DNA from: CAVZGO01 sp963774935
GTDB lineage: Bacteria > Chloroflexota > Anaerolineae > Anaerolineales > UBA4823
Assembly: GCA_963774935.1 (NCBI GenBank)
Contig: CAVZGO010000004.1
Span: 77,625 to 141,624, forward strand
Direction: 5' to 3'
DNA: 64,000 nucleotides
A program made the position numbers and the translations under genes. Below are positions 34,601 through 43,729 of this stretch, piece after piece. Below the pieces are notes generated by a model that saw only the letters and a list, made by a program, of their open reading frames with translations, made no database searches and was not told the DNA's origin. How positions within the stretch are numbered: the first letter of the stretch is position 1; each line of letters opens with the position of its first letter.

Positions 34601-34606
34601 CTGCCT

Positions 34607-34624
34607 CAGCTTTCGATAAAGCTG
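34607..34624 (+). other. small hairpin after the propeller gene
   Basis: CAGCTTT, loop CGAT, AAAGCTG: 7-bp stem just after the stop at 34600. GCTTTG follows. Possibly a weak terminator. Confidence 0.3.
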
Positions 34625-34652
34625 GCTTTGCAGATTGATATTCCGTAACCAT

Positions 34653-34706
34653 GAACTGCACACATGGATTCGTGTGCCTGATGCAGGTGCAGCATGTGTG
34701 CAGTTC
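34653..34706 (+). repeat. 14-bp perfect inverted repeat in the leader of kinase K4
   Basis: GAACTGCACACATG (34653-34666) and CATGTGTGCAGTTC (34693-34706) are exact complements separated by 26 bases. The loop can form alternative pairings (GCACAC with GTGTGC at 34671-34676). It ends 65 bases before the K4 start, without a T-run, so it may be a regulatory RNA fold or a repressor site. Confidence 0.55.
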
Positions 34707-34770
34707 GCATATTTGAAAATCGACAGAGCATTCTCCAGAGTAAAACAAGTTCGATGGACTGAATGAGAAT

Positions 34771-36942
34771 ATGAATGACGTGATTTGTTCACATTGTGGT
34801 CGAGTTAACACTGCCAGCGCCAGGTTCTGCGTGGATTGTGGGAATGCGCTGGCGCAGAACGCTGGCCCCGTTTTCGTCGCACCGTCAGGCACCCAGGGCG
34901 GCGGGATGTCTGGGGTATCTGCCTGGTCTCAAGCAGCGGATCAACACCTGCATCCAGGAATAGTGATCTATAACCGCTACCGCATCGAAAGCCTGCTCGG
35001 TAAGGGTGGCTTTGGGGCGGTTTATAAAGCCACGGATCTAAATCTACAGCGAACGTGTGCGGTGAAGGAAAACCTGGAGTCTGGCACAAACTCACAGCGG
35101 CAGTTCGAAAGAGAAGCACGCGTCCTGGCGAATTTGATCCATCCCAACCTGCCGCGCGTGACGGATCATTTCGTGCTGCCCGGGCAGGGACAGTACCTGG
35201 TGATGGATTTTATCGAAGGTGAAAACCTGGAGGAGATTGTCGAACGAAAGGGTGCGGTGGCTTATCCTGAAGCAATTGCCTGGATAACGCAGATTGTGGA
35301 TGCACTGACTTATCTGCACGCCAACCAGCCTCCGGTGATTCACCGCGATGTCAAACCGGCAAACATTCGCATTACCCCACAAGGAAGAGCGGTACTGGTC
35401 GATTTCGGGCTGGTCAAGATGGCTGACCCGACCAAGCCTACCACCACCGGCGCCCAGGCAGTGACGCATGGATACTCGCCGCCTGAGCAGTATGGTACCG
35501 GGCACACCGATCCTCGCTCGGATATTTATGCCCTGGGTGCTACCCTGTATAACATACTCACCGGAGATGTACCGCCGCCAAGTGTACAGCGCATCGGCAA
35601 CGAGCAGCTTCCCCGGCTCAGCCATGGCAGTCAGACGATTCCCCCGACAATCGCCCATGCGATTGGGCGGGCAATGGCATTAGATCCAAACCAGCGTTAT
35701 CAATCTGCCAAGGAGCTAAAGACTGGTTTATACACACCCATCACACCTCCACCGGTCTTCTCTCCTCCACCGCCGCCGACGCAAGTCATCCCGCCTCGCA
35801 AGCCGCTGTGGATTCTTTGGGTTGGCTTGATTTTATTACTTGCGGTTGCGCTTGGCCTGGGGATAGGCTATATCGTAAACCGCGGGATTGCCACGCCAAC
35901 CACTGAACCTCCAGCAAACACGGAGGCTCCTCAAGGCGGCGCAATACCCACGACAGATTTTACGGCAACGGCACCCCAATTCGACACGGAGACGCCTGAA
36001 CAACCTCAGGTGACGATTCCTCCAACAATTACTGCTACAGAAATCCCTACCCTGACATTCACAATCCCGCCTCCGCCGACTGTAGCTCCAACCGATACGC
36101 CTTATATCCCCCCATCCGGCGACTATACGCTGGCATTTGCATCAAACCGCTCTGGTCAGGTGATGATTCACTTAATGGATCCGGACAATCCTGGAAGCTA
36201 CCGGATGCTGGAGAACCCTTCAGGATATGACTGGTCACGCCTACCATCTTTCTGCGGCAGCAAGGTAGCAGTCGAAGCCTGGGATAGCAGCAGTGCTCAA
36301 ATCCAATGGATTTATCTATTGGATCCGTACGGAGGTGGTGCTCAACGGTTTAATGACCCCAGCTTTAACGCACTTGGTGTGCCGCGCTGTTCACCAGATA
36401 GCCGGTTGATCGCATATTCTGGGAAGAGCGGCAGCAACTGGAGCCTGGTGGTTCGAGAGTATGACGGCGGGTCGCCTGTTCAGGTTTCCAGCGCCAGGAT
36501 AGCTGGCTGGGCTTCATGGTTGCCGAGCAACGACCGGTTTTACTTTATGTCCGCTACCGGTGACAATCCCTTCGTCATTTCAGAAGCCTACCTCTCAGCA
36601 GGAAATTGGTACCAGGGTGCCCAAATAGTCGAGGGAAAATATCCGGCTGTTTCTCCGAATGGGCGCTACCTGGCTTATTACTGCAACAACAGCCTGGATA
36701 TCTGCATCGCTGAGATAAGTCCCTGGCGAGTGATCGCTCAACTGGACGGTGACACCAAGAAGGTCAACGGGCAGGCCGTGCCGATTTCGTTGATGTGGTC
36801 GGGCGACAGCCAGTGGTTGTACTACTCCGCACTGGGTGGGCTTGACTTAGATATCTTTTGCGTTCGACCGGATGGCTCTTCACCAACGAATATGACCGAA
36901 GCCTGGGATTCAGATGAATTTAATCCGGCGCTGCAATGGTAA
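34771..36942 (+). CDS. zinc ribbon - Ser/Thr kinase K4 - TM - outer beta-propeller
   Basis: 723 residues. Zinc ribbon ~6-24 (CSHCGRVNTASARFCVDCG); kinase ~68-325 (GKGGFGAVYKA, CAVKENLE, HRDVKPANIRITPQG, LVDFGLVK, SPPEQYGTG); transmembrane helix ~350-371 (LWILWVGLILLLAVALGLGIGY); Thr/Pro stalk; and an outer ~270-residue TolB/WD-like propeller (YTLAFASNRSGQVMIHLMDP, SPDSRLIAYSGKSGSNW, VSPNGRYLAYYC). All catalytic residues are present. It is a one-component receptor kinase: outer propeller senses, inner kinase signals. It belongs to the same family as K1 and K3. Confidence 0.92.
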   Translation: MNDVICSHCGRVNTASARFCVDCGNALAQNAGPVFVAPSGTQGGGMSGVSAWSQAADQHLHPGIVIYNRYRIESLLGKGGFGAVYKATDLNLQRTCAVKENLESGTNSQRQFEREARVLANLIHPNLPRVTDHFVLPGQGQYLVMDFIEGENLEEIVERKGAVAYPEAIAWITQIVDALTYLHANQPPVIHRDVKPANIRITPQGRAVLVDFGLVKMADPTKPTTTGAQAVTHGYSPPEQYGTGHTDPRSDIYALGATLYNILTGDVPPPSVQRIGNEQLPRLSHGSQTIPPTIAHAIGRAMALDPNQRYQSAKELKTGLYTPITPPPVFSPPPPPTQVIPPRKPLWILWVGLILLLAVALGLGIGYIVNRGIATPTTEPPANTEAPQGGAIPTTDFTATAPQFDTETPEQPQVTIPPTITATEIPTLTFTIPPPPTVAPTDTPYIPPSGDYTLAFASNRSGQVMIHLMDPDNPGSYRMLENPSGYDWSRLPSFCGSKVAVEAWDSSSAQIQWIYLLDPYGGGAQRFNDPSFNALGVPRCSPDSRLIAYSGKSGSNWSLVVREYDGGSPVQVSSARIAGWASWLPSNDRFYFMSATGDNPFVISEAYLSAGNWYQGAQIVEGKYPAVSPNGRYLAYYCNNSLDICIAEISPWRVIAQLDGDTKKVNGQAVPISLMWSGDSQWLYYSALGGLDLDIFCVRPDGSSPTNMTEAWDSDEFNPALQW

Positions 36943-36971
36943 ATCATGCATGCTAGAATCTGGCAAACCCT

Positions 36972-38909
36972 GTGAAAACCCGAAATAAGCTGCCGCGAGA
37001 ACAAATTCCAATCCTGGTAATCATCGGGATGCTATCTTGCGTGCTGGTGATCGTCGCGGTTGTGGGAGGCGGCTTACTTGCTCGTGAGGGTCTCTTCCGC
37101 GAAGATGGCACTGCCGAATCGGTGTTACCGACTGGTACACTCCAGGCTTCTGTCCCCACGCAGATTTTACCAGAAGAAGGGGTCGAGCCGTCTCCACAGC
37201 AGGGTGGCATCCCGGAGTCAACCGAAACGGCGACCCAAACGGTGCAGGAGCCACTGACGACCTCCATTCCCGAAGCCACTTCTCAGCCAGGGGTAGAACA
37301 GCAACAGACAGATGCCTGGGTCGAGCAGACGCTGGCAAGCCTCACATTGCAGCAAAAAATTGGCCAGATGTTGATGATGGGAGTGGAAGGTACGTTCATA
37401 ACACCGCAGACTTGCGATTTTGTTAAGGCTCTGGCTCCGGGGGGTATCGTGTATCGAACCGGCAATGTGGATACCCCTGATCAGATGTGGGAATATTCTG
37501 CTGCACTTCAAAATTGCGCCCAGGCAGGAGGAGTACTGCCGCTGTGGTTGTCGATCGATCATGAAGGGCAATATGTAAATCGCTTCCAGAGTGGTGTGAC
37601 GGTTTTTCCAATGGCGATGGCTTTTGGGGCAACGGGTAATCCTCAGGCTGCATACCTGGCAGCACAGGCAGCGGGGAATGAGCTGGCAACCAGCGGTGTC
37701 AACATGGTCCTGGGGCCGGTGGCGGATGTGCTCACCGATTATGATAACAGTGTGATCTCACTGCGCTCATATGGTGGGGATGCAGGGCAGGTCAGCCAGT
37801 TTGTCAGCCAGGCAGTATCTGGCTACCGCCAGGCAGGGATTGCACCGGTCATCAAGCATTTTCCGGGGCATGGCAGCGTGGCTGAAGATACTCATGAACA
37901 AATCGTTGTCGATCCTTCCGACGAGGCGCAAATGAGCCAGGTGCATCTGCCGCCGTTCCAGGCTGGCATTCAGGCCGGTGCGCCGGTGGTAATGCTGAGC
38001 CATGTCGCCTATCCGGCGATCGATCCGGCTAGCCTGCCAGCCAGTCTCTCACCGGCAGTTGTAGCTTACTTGCGTGAGCAATTGGGCTTCCATGGTATTA
38101 TCATCACCGACTCGCTTGGGATGGCTGCCATCACCTCGACGAATAACAACCCGGGCGATGCGGCTGTGCAATCGGTAATGGCTGGAGTCGATATGCTGCT
38201 GGTTTCCTCGAATGTGACCACTCAGGCTGCTTACGACAGCTTGCTGGCAGCGGTTGGAGATGGACGAATCTCCGAGGAAGCGATCAACGGCTCTGTCCGG
38301 CGGATTTTGACTGCCAAGCGCCTCTATGGGCTGGACAAATTCCCGACTGCGCGACCAGAAGACCCCACATGGAAAGCCAACCAGGAGCTGGCAGTGGATG
38401 TTGGCCAGGCTGCGGTCAGTGTATTTAGCAATACCGCTGGCCTGGTGCCGATTCCTGATAATGTGCAACGAATACTTGTGATCAGCCCGGAATACGATTG
38501 GGGGTTTGCGCAGGCTTTGCAGGCGCAATTGGGCGCCAAGACGCGAGTTCAGAGCGCAGTTTTCCCCGGTCCATGGAATGGTGTGATAGAAGATGCAGGC
38601 TTGCAGCAAAGTCTGCTGCAAACGGCTAACAACTTCGATATGGTTATCGTCCTGACATGGGAAGCGCACCTGCACCACGTAAACCTGGGAGATACCTGGC
38701 AGACAGATCTGGTGAATGGATTAATCAGTGCAGGTCAACCCGTGGCGGTTGTGGCGCTCAAGTCTCCGACCGATTGGTTGGAATTTCCGAATGTGCCAGC
38801 CTTCCTGGCGACTTATGGCACAACCTCGGGACAGATCCAAGGCGCAGTGGATGTTCTCTCAGGCAGGCAATCGGCCACGGGCAGCAGCCCGCTTCCTGGG
38901 CTGCCGTGA
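36972..38909 (+). CDS. membrane-anchored GH3 glycosidase, NagZ type (copy 1)
   Basis: 645 residues. An N-terminal anchor (IPILVIIGMLSCVLVIVAVVGGGLLA) and Thr/Pro/Gln stalk are followed by a GH3 catalytic domain from ~110: SLTLQQKIGQMLMMG, WLSIDHEGQYVNR, KHFPGHGSVAEDTHE (near 295, the lysine-histidine and His-containing loop typical of beta-N-acetylglucosaminidases) and GVDMLLV (near 405, the probable aspartate nucleophile). A second GH3 C-terminal domain ends in GSSPLPGLP. The usual NagZ substrate is N-acetylglucosamine in cell-wall fragments; here it would act outside the membrane. It starts at GTG 36972, 29 bases after K4. Confidence 0.85.
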   Translation: MKTRNKLPREQIPILVIIGMLSCVLVIVAVVGGGLLAREGLFREDGTAESVLPTGTLQASVPTQILPEEGVEPSPQQGGIPESTETATQTVQEPLTTSIPEATSQPGVEQQQTDAWVEQTLASLTLQQKIGQMLMMGVEGTFITPQTCDFVKALAPGGIVYRTGNVDTPDQMWEYSAALQNCAQAGGVLPLWLSIDHEGQYVNRFQSGVTVFPMAMAFGATGNPQAAYLAAQAAGNELATSGVNMVLGPVADVLTDYDNSVISLRSYGGDAGQVSQFVSQAVSGYRQAGIAPVIKHFPGHGSVAEDTHEQIVVDPSDEAQMSQVHLPPFQAGIQAGAPVVMLSHVAYPAIDPASLPASLSPAVVAYLREQLGFHGIIITDSLGMAAITSTNNNPGDAAVQSVMAGVDMLLVSSNVTTQAAYDSLLAAVGDGRISEEAINGSVRRILTAKRLYGLDKFPTARPEDPTWKANQELAVDVGQAAVSVFSNTAGLVPIPDNVQRILVISPEYDWGFAQALQAQLGAKTRVQSAVFPGPWNGVIEDAGLQQSLLQTANNFDMVIVLTWEAHLHHVNLGDTWQTDLVNGLISAGQPVAVVALKSPTDWLEFPNVPAFLATYGTTSGQIQGAVDVLSGRQSATGSSPLPGLP

Positions 38910-38946
38910 GTTGACTCAAATCCGAAATCATGATTAGAGGGTTCTT

Positions 38947-40860
38947 TTGGTAAAGAATTTCCGATTACGAGACCTGGCAATTGCACTGCTGCTGGCAAAT
39001 CTGTGCATGGCGGCAGTGGTGATGGTCTTACTGGTAACATCTGGCTGGACTGGTCCCGGTGGGAATGTCTTTGAGGCTGGCAGTCAGGGCTCGCTGGGTG
39101 AAACCCGACCAGGTCTGGAGGGCACACCCGGAACTGGTGTGCTTGCAGAAATTATTGGAACCCAATCTGCCTTACCGGTTCTTACGCCTACATTTGGGAG
39201 TTCGAATAATCCTATTCCTGTGCCTCCGTCAGCTGAAATCGATCCTGCTGTAGAACAAGCGCTGCAAACGATGAGCCTGGAGCAAAAAATAGGGCAGCTC
39301 GTTATGATTGGCGTCTCAGGCAACGGAAAGACGGAAGGCAACTGTGCCACGGTACAGCAGGTCATGCCAGGGGCGGTTTTTTATCAAGAAGGTGGAAATG
39401 TCAACGATCCAGAACAGCTTCGCCAGTTTTCCAGCGACCTGCAGGGCTGCATCGACCAAACCAGTGCTATACCATTAATTTTTGCTATTGATCATGAAGG
39501 ACAGTATATCCACCGGTTTAAAGAACAGGTTACCCACTTTCCGACTGCCCTGGCATTTGGCGCCACCGGAAAACCGGACCTGGCTCATCAGGCAGCCTAT
39601 GCCGCCGGACAGGAGCTGGCATACAGCGGCATTAATATGGTGCTTGGACCGGTAGCAGATGTGCTCTTCAATCTGGATAGCCTGGTTCTATCGGTGCGCA
39701 CGTATGGCGGCGAGCCCGGCAAAGTGTCGAACTTTGTCTCCAACGTTGTGGGTGGGTATATTCAAGCTGGAGTGATCCCGGTTGTGAAGCACTTCCCTGG
39801 GCATGGCGGGGTCTCTGAAGATTCGCATGAGGTCTTACCTGCGGATATGGCGGATCGATCAAGCTTTGAGACAAACTATTTGCCGCCTTTCAAAGCGGGA
39901 TTGGATGCTGGAGCACCCGTTGTGATGCTTGGGCATGTAGCCTTCCCGAACATTACCGGTAACGAAAAGCCAGCAACTGTATCGCCAGAGATGATTGGTT
40001 TGCTTCGGAACGAAATGGGTTTCCAGGGCGTCATCTTGAGCGATGCAATTGACATGGACGCGTTGCAAGGATTTGGTGGATCGGTTCCCCAGGCTTCGCT
40101 TGAGGCGGTGAAAGCTGGTGTGGATATGATCCTGGTGAACCGTCCAAACCACGCAATTCCGGTTTATGAGCGCCTGCTGAAGGCTGCCCAGAACGGCGAG
40201 CTAACTCAACAGCGGATAGATGATGCGGTGCGGCGGATTCTTCAACTTAAAAAAACCTGGAACCTGCCAGTTCACTCAATACCTCCTGAGCCAGATTGGG
40301 AAGCTCACCGCCAGATTGATATGCAGGCAGGTTATGAAGCCATCACGCTATGCCGCGATAACGCCAATCTAGTACCGCTGCCTGCGGATAAACGGCGGAT
40401 ATTAATTGTAGGTCCGACTCCTGATTGGCCTTTCTACACAAATCTCATGGAGACAATGAAGACGCGGGGATTTGAGCCTACGCTTTCTACTTATGAGCTG
40501 GTTGCAGCACAGCGGACTGCAGAACAGGAAAATTACATTAAGACACTGCCTGACCAGGCGGCAAATTACGATCTCACCATCCTATTTACCTGGGATGGAT
40601 ACATCAATGATATTAAATCTGGCGATCCGTATCAGGTGCGTCTGGTCAAGAAGATGATCGCTCAGGGCGGTCCTGTGTTGGTAGTGGCATTACGCGCTCC
40701 CAATGACATCCTTGGTTTTCCAGATGTCCAGTCCTATATTGCTACTTATGGCCATACCGATGGTGGCCAGCAAGGTCTAATTGATATCTTATTGGGTGAT
40801 ATACCACCGGTCGGGATTAACCCCCTGCCAGGACTGCCCTGTCAAGTGATTGATTATTAA
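38947..40860 (+). CDS. membrane-anchored GH3 glycosidase, NagZ type (copy 2)
   Basis: A 637-residue tandem paralogue of the preceding gene with the same layout: signal anchor (LAIALLLANLCMAAVVMVLLV), stalk, GH3 domain (TMSLEQKIGQLVMIG, FAIDHEGQYIHR, KHFPGHGGVSEDSHE near 280, GVDMILV near 391) and C-terminal domain ending NPLPGLP. Start TTG 38947 has AGAGGG seven bases upstream; there is no ATG option before the anchor. Together the two copies suggest a hydrolase pair with related but different sugar or peptide specificity. Confidence 0.85.
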   Translation: MVKNFRLRDLAIALLLANLCMAAVVMVLLVTSGWTGPGGNVFEAGSQGSLGETRPGLEGTPGTGVLAEIIGTQSALPVLTPTFGSSNNPIPVPPSAEIDPAVEQALQTMSLEQKIGQLVMIGVSGNGKTEGNCATVQQVMPGAVFYQEGGNVNDPEQLRQFSSDLQGCIDQTSAIPLIFAIDHEGQYIHRFKEQVTHFPTALAFGATGKPDLAHQAAYAAGQELAYSGINMVLGPVADVLFNLDSLVLSVRTYGGEPGKVSNFVSNVVGGYIQAGVIPVVKHFPGHGGVSEDSHEVLPADMADRSSFETNYLPPFKAGLDAGAPVVMLGHVAFPNITGNEKPATVSPEMIGLLRNEMGFQGVILSDAIDMDALQGFGGSVPQASLEAVKAGVDMILVNRPNHAIPVYERLLKAAQNGELTQQRIDDAVRRILQLKKTWNLPVHSIPPEPDWEAHRQIDMQAGYEAITLCRDNANLVPLPADKRRILIVGPTPDWPFYTNLMETMKTRGFEPTLSTYELVAAQRTAEQENYIKTLPDQAANYDLTILFTWDGYINDIKSGDPYQVRLVKKMIAQGGPVLVVALRAPNDILGFPDVQSYIATYGHTDGGQQGLIDILLGDIPPVGINPLPGLPCQVIDY

Positions 40861-40883
40861 AGAAATCATCAAGGAGGGATTTT

Positions 40884-43715
40884 ATGTCAAAAAGGAACAC
40901 TATTCTACTCATTGCGGGGTCCGTGGGACTTGTCATTGTCCTGGCGGGATTAGCCTTCTGGTGGTTTAGCGGCGGGCGGAACACGGTTGGTGAGACAAGC
41001 TCATCACTTGAAGAGAAGGCACAGGCGCCTCTGCCTCCTATTATAGGAACAGCAGAGCCGACCTCTGGCGCCGTAGGCGGAACCGCGACACCTGGGTCTG
41101 CGCCAACCCCTCAGATCGAGGGTACTTTTCAAGCGAAACTTGAGAACATGAAGCTGGACCCCCCGCCCAGCATGGAGGCTTTACTTGAAAAATACCCGCG
41201 ATTGGGTCAATTGTTGAAGAATCTCAACCTGGATGATCAAGAGAAACTCAAGGCTGTTTACGCTCAGCTCCTTGAGGTCTATCAGAACGAGGGATTTGCC
41301 GGGTTGCAAACCGTGGTTGAAGCAGCCGGTATCCTGGAAGCCCTTAACCTGGATTCAGCATATTTTGATTTCATCATGGCATACCAGGAGGGAGGCATCG
41401 AAGCCGCGGAAGCAATGGCGCGCCAGCGAGGGCTGGTGAATGCCGATGACGAGCTCAGGATCATTGTTATTTTAGACGTGGAGGATGCGAGTGTACTGGA
41501 GCCGACACTCTCAGAGTTAGGCGGTCATGTGATAAGGCAGTATAAAAATGAAGTGGAGGTTGGGCTGCCAATCGAGCGAATTAAAGAAATAGGCAATTCT
41601 GAGGATTTGCTTTACCAATTGGTACAGCTATCACACCTGGAGCATGTGGTGAGTGTCCAGGCTCCTGAATTGACCAAGCCAAATAGCGTGCGCGCTGATG
41701 AAGGCCCAGGTGTCACCGGGGCGGATCGCTGGCACCAGGCAGGGTATAGCGGACAGGGGATCAAGATAGGCGTTATCGATCCGGATGGCTTTTATGGATT
41801 CTTAAATTTACTGGGTACCAAGCTGCCGACCAGTGATCATGTATTTGTTTACCCTGCTGATCCGCAGTTCTTGAATGACCGCACCGGAGAGCATGGTACG
41901 GCATGTGCCGAAGTACTCCACGAGATGGCTCCTGGGGCTGACCTTTACCTGGCCTATTCTGGAGGCGCAACCGATGGGCTAGGTGATGCCATCGATTGGA
42001 TGCTATCCAATGGTGTAAAAGTAATCTCATACTCTGCAAGCAGCCTGGTAGGGCCTAAGGATGGAAAAGGACCGGTCTCGGAGCTGGTGCGATATGCAGT
42101 GGATCAGGGTGTGTTGTGGGTAAATTCATCCGGAAATTATGCTCAAACGCACTTGAAGATGAAATTTACTGACACAGATGGCAACGGCTGGCATGAATTT
42201 CCCGATGGCGATGAGATCATGCGGATCGCGCCCTACGATGGCGGGACGATGATCGGCCTTAGCTGGGATGATGTCTATGATGGCTCGACAGAAAATTATG
42301 ATCTGTATATCCTTACACCACGCGCAGATGGCAGTGGATTTGACGAGGTTGTCAGCGAGCGCAGCGCTCAAAGCGGGCGCGCCGCCGATCACCCGTGGGA
42401 GCTGCTGTATACTGAGTTTACCGAGGGTGGGGAGTACTACGTGGCGGTTCGATCTGTCAATATTACCCGTCCAGCCAATATGAATCTTCTGGCGGATGGT
42501 GTAGAGTTCCTCTACTGGATGGTGGATGGAAGCCTTGGCTCTCCGGCAGATTCGCCCGATGTAATCTCAGTAGGGGCAACCAACTGGCATGATGATTTTC
42601 TCGAGCCTTACAGCTCGCAAGGCCCTACCGATGATGGCCGGCTCAAACCGGATATTTCAGCGCCGGCAGGTGTTACCAGTGCAACCTATGGGGAATTTTT
42701 TGGCACGTCTGCCTCTGCCCCGCACGTAGCCGGAGCGGCTGCGCTGGTTTGGAATGCATATCCACAAGCCAGTGCTACCGAGGTGCGTGATTATCTGCTT
42801 GGAAATGCACTGGATCTCGGTGAAGCAGGTCAGGATAACGGTTTTGGCGTTGGCAGGCTGGCATTACCCGAGCCTCCTGTGGTGGGTGAAATGTTGGAGC
42901 CTACAGGTCCTCCAGCAGTCACCATCCAATCACTCTGGCAGGAGCACAATGCAACTGTAGCTGGCATACGCGGGGTCAAAATTCACATCTCCTTCCAGGT
43001 TGAAAACTTTCAAAACCAGCCTGGCACAGTGACAGCAATCTTTTACAACCAGGATACTGGAGAAGCGTTACGAGATGTAAATGGCAGCTATACGACCTCC
43101 TCTGGCGAAGTGGCAGTCTCTGAAGGATTTACACCGCTGTACCAGCCCACGTTATATTCGGATTTCATATTATTCATGCCCTACAATGAGCTTGAGCTGG
43201 GCGAGGGGGAATATAATCTGCAATTCCAATTAACCATTCGGGATGATGCCAGCGGCCAGGTTTTAGCCAGCTCGGATATGCTGCCATTTCTTTACCAGCA
43301 AGAAGATTCTATCCAGCCGATTATCACTCTCACGGATGTAGATGTTGAGCATAACGTTGTGCAGGACCGTGCCAACGGAATGAACATAAAAGTTACATTT
43401 GACATTGCCAACTTTCGCAACCAGGAGGGAGAGGTAGGGGCATATTTCTACTTCAAGGATGTCAGCAACCGACGGTTGAAGGATTACAATGGTTATTACA
43501 GCGATCCGAACGGATATGTTGCGGTGGGGGTAGCATTCGTTCCGGGATATAACGATACCACTTATGATCCTCTGCAGATGTTTATGCCTTATGGCGAGCT
43601 ACACATTTACGAAGAAGAGCATTACGATTTGAAATTTCATCTTGTAATTTGGGATAAGACCACGGGTAAAGAGCTGGCGACATCAGATTGGGTATATTTC
43701 TGGTTTGAGCCATAA
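40884..43715 (+). CDS. membrane-anchored subtilisin-like serine protease (S8) with duplicated C-terminal domain
   Basis: 943 residues. Signal anchor (~6-27), stalk, a helical pro-region (~80-200), then the S8 domain with its triad: Asp in GVIDPDG (~297), His in GEHGTACAEV (~336), oxyanion Asn in SSGNYAQ (~417) and Ser in GTSASAPHVAG (~608). The C-terminal ~260 residues are two copies of a ~125-residue beta domain: compare KIHISFQVENFQNQPGTV with NIKVTFDIANFRNQEGEV, and FMPYNELEL with FMPYGELHI. I do not recognise that domain. It should cleave proteins outside the cell, perhaps neighbouring surface proteins. GGAGGG precedes ATG 40884. Confidence 0.88.
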   Translation: MSKRNTILLIAGSVGLVIVLAGLAFWWFSGGRNTVGETSSSLEEKAQAPLPPIIGTAEPTSGAVGGTATPGSAPTPQIEGTFQAKLENMKLDPPPSMEALLEKYPRLGQLLKNLNLDDQEKLKAVYAQLLEVYQNEGFAGLQTVVEAAGILEALNLDSAYFDFIMAYQEGGIEAAEAMARQRGLVNADDELRIIVILDVEDASVLEPTLSELGGHVIRQYKNEVEVGLPIERIKEIGNSEDLLYQLVQLSHLEHVVSVQAPELTKPNSVRADEGPGVTGADRWHQAGYSGQGIKIGVIDPDGFYGFLNLLGTKLPTSDHVFVYPADPQFLNDRTGEHGTACAEVLHEMAPGADLYLAYSGGATDGLGDAIDWMLSNGVKVISYSASSLVGPKDGKGPVSELVRYAVDQGVLWVNSSGNYAQTHLKMKFTDTDGNGWHEFPDGDEIMRIAPYDGGTMIGLSWDDVYDGSTENYDLYILTPRADGSGFDEVVSERSAQSGRAADHPWELLYTEFTEGGEYYVAVRSVNITRPANMNLLADGVEFLYWMVDGSLGSPADSPDVISVGATNWHDDFLEPYSSQGPTDDGRLKPDISAPAGVTSATYGEFFGTSASAPHVAGAAALVWNAYPQASATEVRDYLLGNALDLGEAGQDNGFGVGRLALPEPPVVGEMLEPTGPPAVTIQSLWQEHNATVAGIRGVKIHISFQVENFQNQPGTVTAIFYNQDTGEALRDVNGSYTTSSGEVAVSEGFTPLYQPTLYSDFILFMPYNELELGEGEYNLQFQLTIRDDASGQVLASSDMLPFLYQQEDSIQPIITLTDVDVEHNVVQDRANGMNIKVTFDIANFRNQEGEVGAYFYFKDVSNRRLKDYNGYYSDPNGYVAVGVAFVPGYNDTTYDPLQMFMPYGELHIYEEEHYDLKFHLVIWDKTTGKELATSDWVYFWFEP

Positions 43716-43729
43716 AAGGAGGCATGACT

